Source of the DNA: Rhizobium sp. 9140 | GTDB lineage: Bacteria > Pseudomonadota > Alphaproteobacteria > Rhizobiales > Rhizobiaceae | Assembly: GCF_900067135.1 (NCBI RefSeq) | Contig: NZ_FJUR01000003.1 | Location: 62,001 to 126,000 of the forward strand | Direction: 5' to 3' | DNA length: 64,000 nt | In this document: positions 60,488 through 64,000 of the stretch, in pieces | How positions within the stretch are numbered: position 1 is the stretch's first letter | How the letters are laid out: each line of letters begins with the position of its first letter | Made by a program: the position numbers and the translations under genes | Notes under the pieces: model-generated | Database searches by the model: none | Seen by the model: the letters and a program-made list of their open reading frames with translations, nothing else | What the model was told of the DNA's origin: nothing

Positions 60488-61804
60488 ATGAATAAGTTAG
60501 AGTTCTACCTCAACAATGGCGGTAAATACAGCTTCATTCCACGCCGCGAGAAACTGTCGAAATCGATCTTTATCAGTACTTCCACCAAGTACTTCGACCC
60601 CATCCGCGGGCAGAGAGTTATCGAAGACTTTTTGGACAACATGGTGCTGGGTGAACAACTCGGTTTCGATGGCCTCCTCGTGCTCGAGCAGCACGGTGGT
60701 CCAAATGCCGTGACAGGTCAGTCGATCGTCATGACAAGCGCCTTGGCGGCAAGGACCAAAAACATCAGGGTAGGGGCGGTGGGTCCTATCATGAACACCT
60801 ACCTTTCTCCCATGAGATATGCGGAGGAGGTTGCTGCGCTGGATTATTTGTCTCGCGGACGCTTCTTCTTCGGTATGCCGGTCGGTATCGGACCAAATTA
60901 TCACGCGCTGGGTATCGATCCTACGCGTGCACGTGAGCGCCTGCGAGAAGGACATGACCTCATGAAGAAGGCCTTCATGGAAGAAGGACCTTTCGAATGG
61001 GATGGCAAGTTCTTCAAAGTCCCATATGCGAACCTGTGGCCCAAGCCGCTGCAAAAGCCGCATCCGGAAATATGGGTGCCGGCCGTGGGTTCAAAAGACT
61101 CACTGAAGTTCGCGGCCGACAACCATTACACGTATCTGGCAATTCTCGTGCCGCGTCCGGTGCTTCTCCGGAACATTAAGACATTTCGTGACATGTGTGA
61201 GGAGGCTGGCTATACGGCGGACCCGACACAGGTCGTCGCCACCGCCACGGTTCATGTGGCCGAGACCGACAAACAGGCACGGCTTGAGGTTGAGGCCCAT
61301 TTCATGTCGATGCTTCAAAACTCCTTTGGCTCGCCTTTCCACGATTCATTCCCGCCGGGACACGTCACTTCACAGTCCCTTCGCGGGATGATGAGTGGGG
61401 GCTATAGAGCCAAAGAGATTTCTGAAACAACTTTCGAGGAAGCCGTTGCCGATCGATCTATAATTTGCGGCTCACCCGACACAGTTGCTGAGCAGATTGA
61501 AGAACTGACCTCGGCCATGGGGGCAGGGCGTCTTGTTGTCAACTGTGATGGCTGGACCGCCCCGGCTTGGCTCACGCGGAAGAATATGACGATCTTCGCG
61601 GAAGAGGTCATCCCGCGGTTTCGTGCTCCTGGTGGGAAGCCCATCTGGGATAACAACAACTCGCAGGCTTGGAATACGACCAGTGAGTACGGTGCAAGGG
61701 TCGAGGAGCCGTTGGCGCGTCCGACCGTCCGCCTCGCGGATTCGGGGGTGGTTGATATCCGCACAGCGCATATTGAAGAGCTTAGGAAACCACTTGAACC
61801 ATGA
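60488..61804 (+). CDS. Luciferase-like (LLM class) flavin-dependent monooxygenase
   Basis: 438 residues from the ATG at 60488 with GAGG upstream; 2 bases after the hydrolase stop. LVLEQHGGPNAV, RTKNIRVGAVGPIMNTY, RYAEEVAALDYLSRGRFFFG and PHPEIWVPAVGS follow the bacterial luciferase-like TIM barrel. It needs reduced flavin, probably supplied by the flavin reductase encoded at 62765. The C-terminal ~60 residues extend beyond the usual domain. Confidence 0.9.
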   Translation: MNKLEFYLNNGGKYSFIPRREKLSKSIFISTSTKYFDPIRGQRVIEDFLDNMVLGEQLGFDGLLVLEQHGGPNAVTGQSIVMTSALAARTKNIRVGAVGPIMNTYLSPMRYAEEVAALDYLSRGRFFFGMPVGIGPNYHALGIDPTRARERLREGHDLMKKAFMEEGPFEWDGKFFKVPYANLWPKPLQKPHPEIWVPAVGSKDSLKFAADNHYTYLAILVPRPVLLRNIKTFRDMCEEAGYTADPTQVVATATVHVAETDKQARLEVEAHFMSMLQNSFGSPFHDSFPPGHVTSQSLRGMMSGGYRAKEISETTFEEAVADRSIICGSPDTVAEQIEELTSAMGAGRLVVNCDGWTAPAWLTRKNMTIFAEEVIPRFRAPGGKPIWDNNNSQAWNTTSEYGARVEEPLARPTVRLADSGVVDIRTAHIEELRKPLEP

Positions 61805-61839
61805 CGCCAGATTTCGATCAATGCGGAGGACGAGCGGTG

Positions 61840-62235
61840 ATGGCAGAGAAACTAATACGTGGTTTCTGGGCGGCTTTTGAAAAAGACGCTGTTTCCGACC
61901 TGGAGAGTTTTTTTACCGCTGATTACGTTCGGCATTCTCCTCAGGCTGACATAAGCCGGGATGATTTCCTCACCGTCATCCGCGACAGGGCTCGCGCATT
62001 TCCGGATTTGAAGACTGTTATCCTCGACGTTGTCGAGGATAAGGACAAGATCGCCTATCGTTGGGAATCTCACGGCACTCACCAGTGCACATTTATGAAT
62101 GTGCCTCCGACGGGCAGAACGGTCAGGGTGAGCGGGATAACCATTAGCCGTATTTCAGGGGGGAAAATTGCCGAGGATTGGAGCAGTTGGCAAAATTCCG
62201 ATGTTCTCCATGGCATGAGCGTTTTTCCGATCTGA
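61840..62235 (+). CDS. SnoaL-like/ester cyclase family protein
   Basis: 131 residues from the ATG at 61840, preceded by GGAGGA; an ATG at 61801 overlapping the upstream stop is an alternative. FWAAFEKDAVSDLESFFTADYVRHSP, then KIAYRWESHGTH and RVSGITISRISGGKIAEDWSSWQ, is the SnoaL-like fold pattern. Such proteins cyclise, isomerise or bind intermediates; the role here is open. Confidence 0.82.
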   Translation: MAEKLIRGFWAAFEKDAVSDLESFFTADYVRHSPQADISRDDFLTVIRDRARAFPDLKTVILDVVEDKDKIAYRWESHGTHQCTFMNVPPTGRTVRVSGITISRISGGKIAEDWSSWQNSDVLHGMSVFPI

Positions 62236-62262
62236 TTTTCGAATAACAAATGGAGCATATAG

Positions 62263-62550
62263 ATGAGTATTACCGTCGTGGTCTCGATCAAGGGCACGTC
62301 AGTGGAGAAGATCCGTGAAGTTGCGACTGCACGTCCGGACTTGAGTGAAGCGCTCGGCACCCTCCTCAAAAAACACGGTGTGATCAGTCATAAGCGCTAC
62401 CACAACGGAGACGACATCCTTGATATCGACGAGTGGGAAAGCGAAGAAGGGTTTCAGAACTTTCTTACAGAAGCACGCCCGCTGATCGACGAACTCGCGC
62501 GGTTAAGGGGTTCAGAGACGCCGACCGACAAGGTCTGGTTTCCGCTCTAA
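62263..62550 (+). CDS. Small dimeric alpha/beta-barrel protein (ABM/EthD-like)
   Basis: 95 residues. Ferredoxin-like pattern: beta (TVVVSIKG), helix (EKIREVATARPDLSEALGTL), HKRYHNGDDILDIDEWESEEG and a helix before the final VWFPL. Resembles antibiotic-biosynthesis-monooxygenase-like barrels that act in oxygenative clusters. Family call is moderate. Confidence 0.6.
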   Translation: MSITVVVSIKGTSVEKIREVATARPDLSEALGTLLKKHGVISHKRYHNGDDILDIDEWESEEGFQNFLTEARPLIDELARLRGSETPTDKVWFPL

Positions 62551-62764
62551 CAGGGTTCGCTGCTCGAGAAACAGCGCTGCCACACTTGGCGCGTTTTGTA
62601 GTGCCTTCCGAGGTCGGCTCCAAACAATATTACCAGCGCTCGCATTATCGAGTGCGGCGGCATCGATGCCAGATCAGCTTCCCGATAAAAACTTTGCACC
62701 CGCTGCAGGCGATCTGGAGCCGGTGATTCCAAGCAGAACTGTACGTCGCCAGGAGGGATTTCAC

Positions 62765-63256
62765 ATGGCCGAAATCGAATTGACGGAAGCATTGAAGGGG
62801 TTCCATCGGAGCTTTCCCACGGGCGTTACCATTGTGGCTACGTCTACCGAAGGTTCTCCCTTCGGACTCGCTGTGAACGCCTTTTGCAGCGTCTCCCTCG
62901 ATCCGCCCATGGTGATGGTATGTGTGAAGGCTACGTCCTCCACTTATGAAAAGCTATTCTCGGGAGACAGGCTCGGTGTCAGCATCTTGGCAAACGACCA
63001 GGCGCAAGTCGTCGGAGTGTTTGCGAAATCTGGCATCGATAAGTTCGCACAGGTGAAGTGGTCACCGGGTGAAACCGGCGCGCCGTTGATTGACGGCGCC
63101 TCAGCACAACTTGAATTCCATGTTACCAGTCGGATGCTGGCGGGCACCCACGCGATATTCGTCGGTGAGGTTACTCACGCCAGCTTTTCGGGAACGCCCC
63201 CCCTTATTTACGTAGGGGGCAGTTTGTTTGATGGTGGACAGTTGGTCCCGGTCTGA
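62765..63256 (+). CDS. Flavin reductase (FMN/FAD, two-component monooxygenase partner)
   Basis: 163 residues from the ATG at 62765 with CAGGAGGG upstream. FHRSFPTGVTIVATSTEGSP, NAFCSVSLDPPMVMVCV, LGVSILANDQAQV and THAIFVGEV are the flavin-reductase-like domain signatures (HpaC/RutF type). It should supply reduced flavin to the LLM monooxygenase at 60488. Confidence 0.92.
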   Translation: MAEIELTEALKGFHRSFPTGVTIVATSTEGSPFGLAVNAFCSVSLDPPMVMVCVKATSSTYEKLFSGDRLGVSILANDQAQVVGVFAKSGIDKFAQVKWSPGETGAPLIDGASAQLEFHVTSRMLAGTHAIFVGEVTHASFSGTPPLIYVGGSLFDGGQLVPV

Positions 63257-63438
63257 CTTTGAGCGCGGCTCGGGCAGGGCGGCGCCGACGATCTCAAAGC
63301 AGGGCTGAATTTTCGCCGGACGGGCATTTTGCTTGGTCTGTATGACGACCTTAACAATACAGCGCCGTAATTTGCGTTGTGGCTCGTTAAATTCATCGTA
63401 AAGGGCGTCTCTGGAACGCCCCTGTTCGGGAGGAGAGT

Positions 63439-64000
63439 ATGGAAAAAGTTCGCGCGAGCGCCGTCGAGGCATTAGCGGAGTTGCTGCATGACGACATGAC
63501 AATCATGGCTGGCGGTTTCGGCCTTTGCGGTATTCCGGAGGCGCTTATCGGTGCCGTTCGCCTGTCTGGCGTACAGAATCTGACCGTCATTTCCAACAAT
63601 GCCGGCATCGATGGCACAGGACTTGGTATTCTCCTTGAGACACGCCAGATCCGCAAAATGATTTCGTCCTACGTCGGGGAGAACAAGCTTTTTGCTCAGC
63701 AGTATTTGTCGGGAGAACTTCAAGTTGAGTTTAATCCCCAAGGAACTCTCGCAGAACGCATTCGCGCAGGTGGTGCCGGCGTTCCTGCCTTCTTCACCAG
63801 GACTGGTTACGGGACGCAAATAGCCGAAGGAAAACCTGTTCAGGAATTCGATGGCGATCATTACATTATGGAGCGCGCCCTTTATGCGGATCTCGCCCTT
63901 GTGCACGCCTACAAGGGCGACGAGGAAGGCAATCTCGTCTACCGCAAGACTGCCCGCAATTTCAATCCGGTCATGGCGACGGCGGCACAAGTCACGGTAG
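63439..64000 (+). CDS. 3-oxoacid CoA-transferase subunit A (3' end outside window)
   Basis: 187 residues visible, from the ATG at 63439 with AGGAGAG upstream; the frame is open to the window end. [53 protein letters not shown] and [20 protein letters not shown] are SCOT/PcaI subunit A signatures. It activates an organic acid from succinyl- or acetyl-CoA, the final step before beta-oxidation-like cleavage. The 182-base gap upstream suggests its own promoter. Confidence 0.93.
   Translation, partial: MEKVRASAVEALAELLHDDMTIMAGGFGLCGIPEALIGAVRLSGVQNLTVISNNAGIDGTGLGILLETRQIRKMISSYVGENKLFAQQYLSGELQVEFNPQGTLAERIRAGGAGVPAFFTRTGYGTQIAEGKPVQEFDGDHYIMERALYADLALVHAYKGDEEGNLVYRKTARNFNPVMATAAQVTV

Noticed and set aside
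56620..63256. An EDTA/EDDS/nitrilotriacetate degradation pathway (lyase, DAO oxidase, LLM monooxygenase, flavin reductase)
   Set aside because: The combination is suggestive, but the LLM protein follows the luciferase-like rather than the NtaA/EmoA type, and the lyase follows PcaB/PurB rather than the argininosuccinate-lyase type of EDDS lyase.
1..64000. CRISPR arrays, tRNA or rRNA genes
   Set aside because: No regularly spaced repeats and no tRNA or rRNA-like sequence were seen on reading both strands; a dedicated scan was not possible.

Overview
The window is a segment of a repABC-type conjugative plasmid from the Rhizobiaceae (Agrobacterium/Rhizobium/Sinorhizobium group). The reasons are a Ti-plasmid-style tra/trb transfer system under LuxR/LuxI quorum sensing, a complete repA-repB-repC replicon with an antisense-RNA gene and parS sites, and high-GC alphaproteobacterial coding throughout. 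No rRNA or tRNA gene was seen.

Region 1 (1-4.1 kb) is the 3' end of traA followed by traF, traB and traH. Region 2 (4.1-5.9 kb) is a stability patch: a RES/Xre toxin-antitoxin pair and an orphan VapB antitoxin with a decayed vapC. Region 3 (6.2-9.3 kb) is the quorum-sensing unit: traR, traM (anti-activator, opposite strand), a strongly structured intergenic element, a second LuxR-type gene of the CinR type, and traI (acyl-homoserine-lactone synthase). Region 4 (9.3-18.85 kb, minus strand) is the mating-pair-formation operon trbB-C-D-E-J-K-L-F-G-H-I; traI is not at its head, unlike in Ti plasmids. Region 5 (19.2-23 kb) is repABC with two parS-like sites and a ctRNA.

Region 6 (23.2-29.6 kb) is accessory DNA: two tyrosine recombinases, a Phd/PemK-like toxin-antitoxin pair, an OafA-type acyltransferase and a DUF1403 gene. 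Two related inverted-repeat sites bracket the second recombinase. Region 7 (29.6-48.1 kb) is bounded by two apparently identical IS21-family elements in the same orientation, about 16 kb apart. Between them lie (a) a decapitated block of leuC-like, leuD-like, PEP mutase and isocitrate/isopropylmalate-dehydrogenase-like genes with an M20 peptidase, which looks like part of a phosphonate biosynthesis pathway using TCA-like chemistry; (b) LysR, DUF1127 and EamA transporter genes; (c) a broken D-alanine--D-alanine ligase fragment; (d) a three-gene AbiEi/AbiEii/PHP-SMC-like ATPase operon that looks like anti-phage defence; and (e) an alpha/beta hydrolase whose first codons come from the IS end.

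Region 8 (48.1-64 kb) is catabolic: a LuxR remnant, an FAD aromatic monooxygenase with its DUF2783 partner, a serine hydrolase, a GntR-controlled tripartite tricarboxylate transporter split across divergent operons (tctBA and tctC), a fumarase/PcaB-type lyase, a DAO-type oxidase, and a plus-strand run of alpha/beta hydrolase, luciferase-like monooxygenase, SnoaL-like protein, small dimeric-barrel protein, flavin reductase and the start of a 3-oxoacid CoA-transferase. The last set reads as oxygenative attack, hydrolysis and CoA activation of an unknown substrate.
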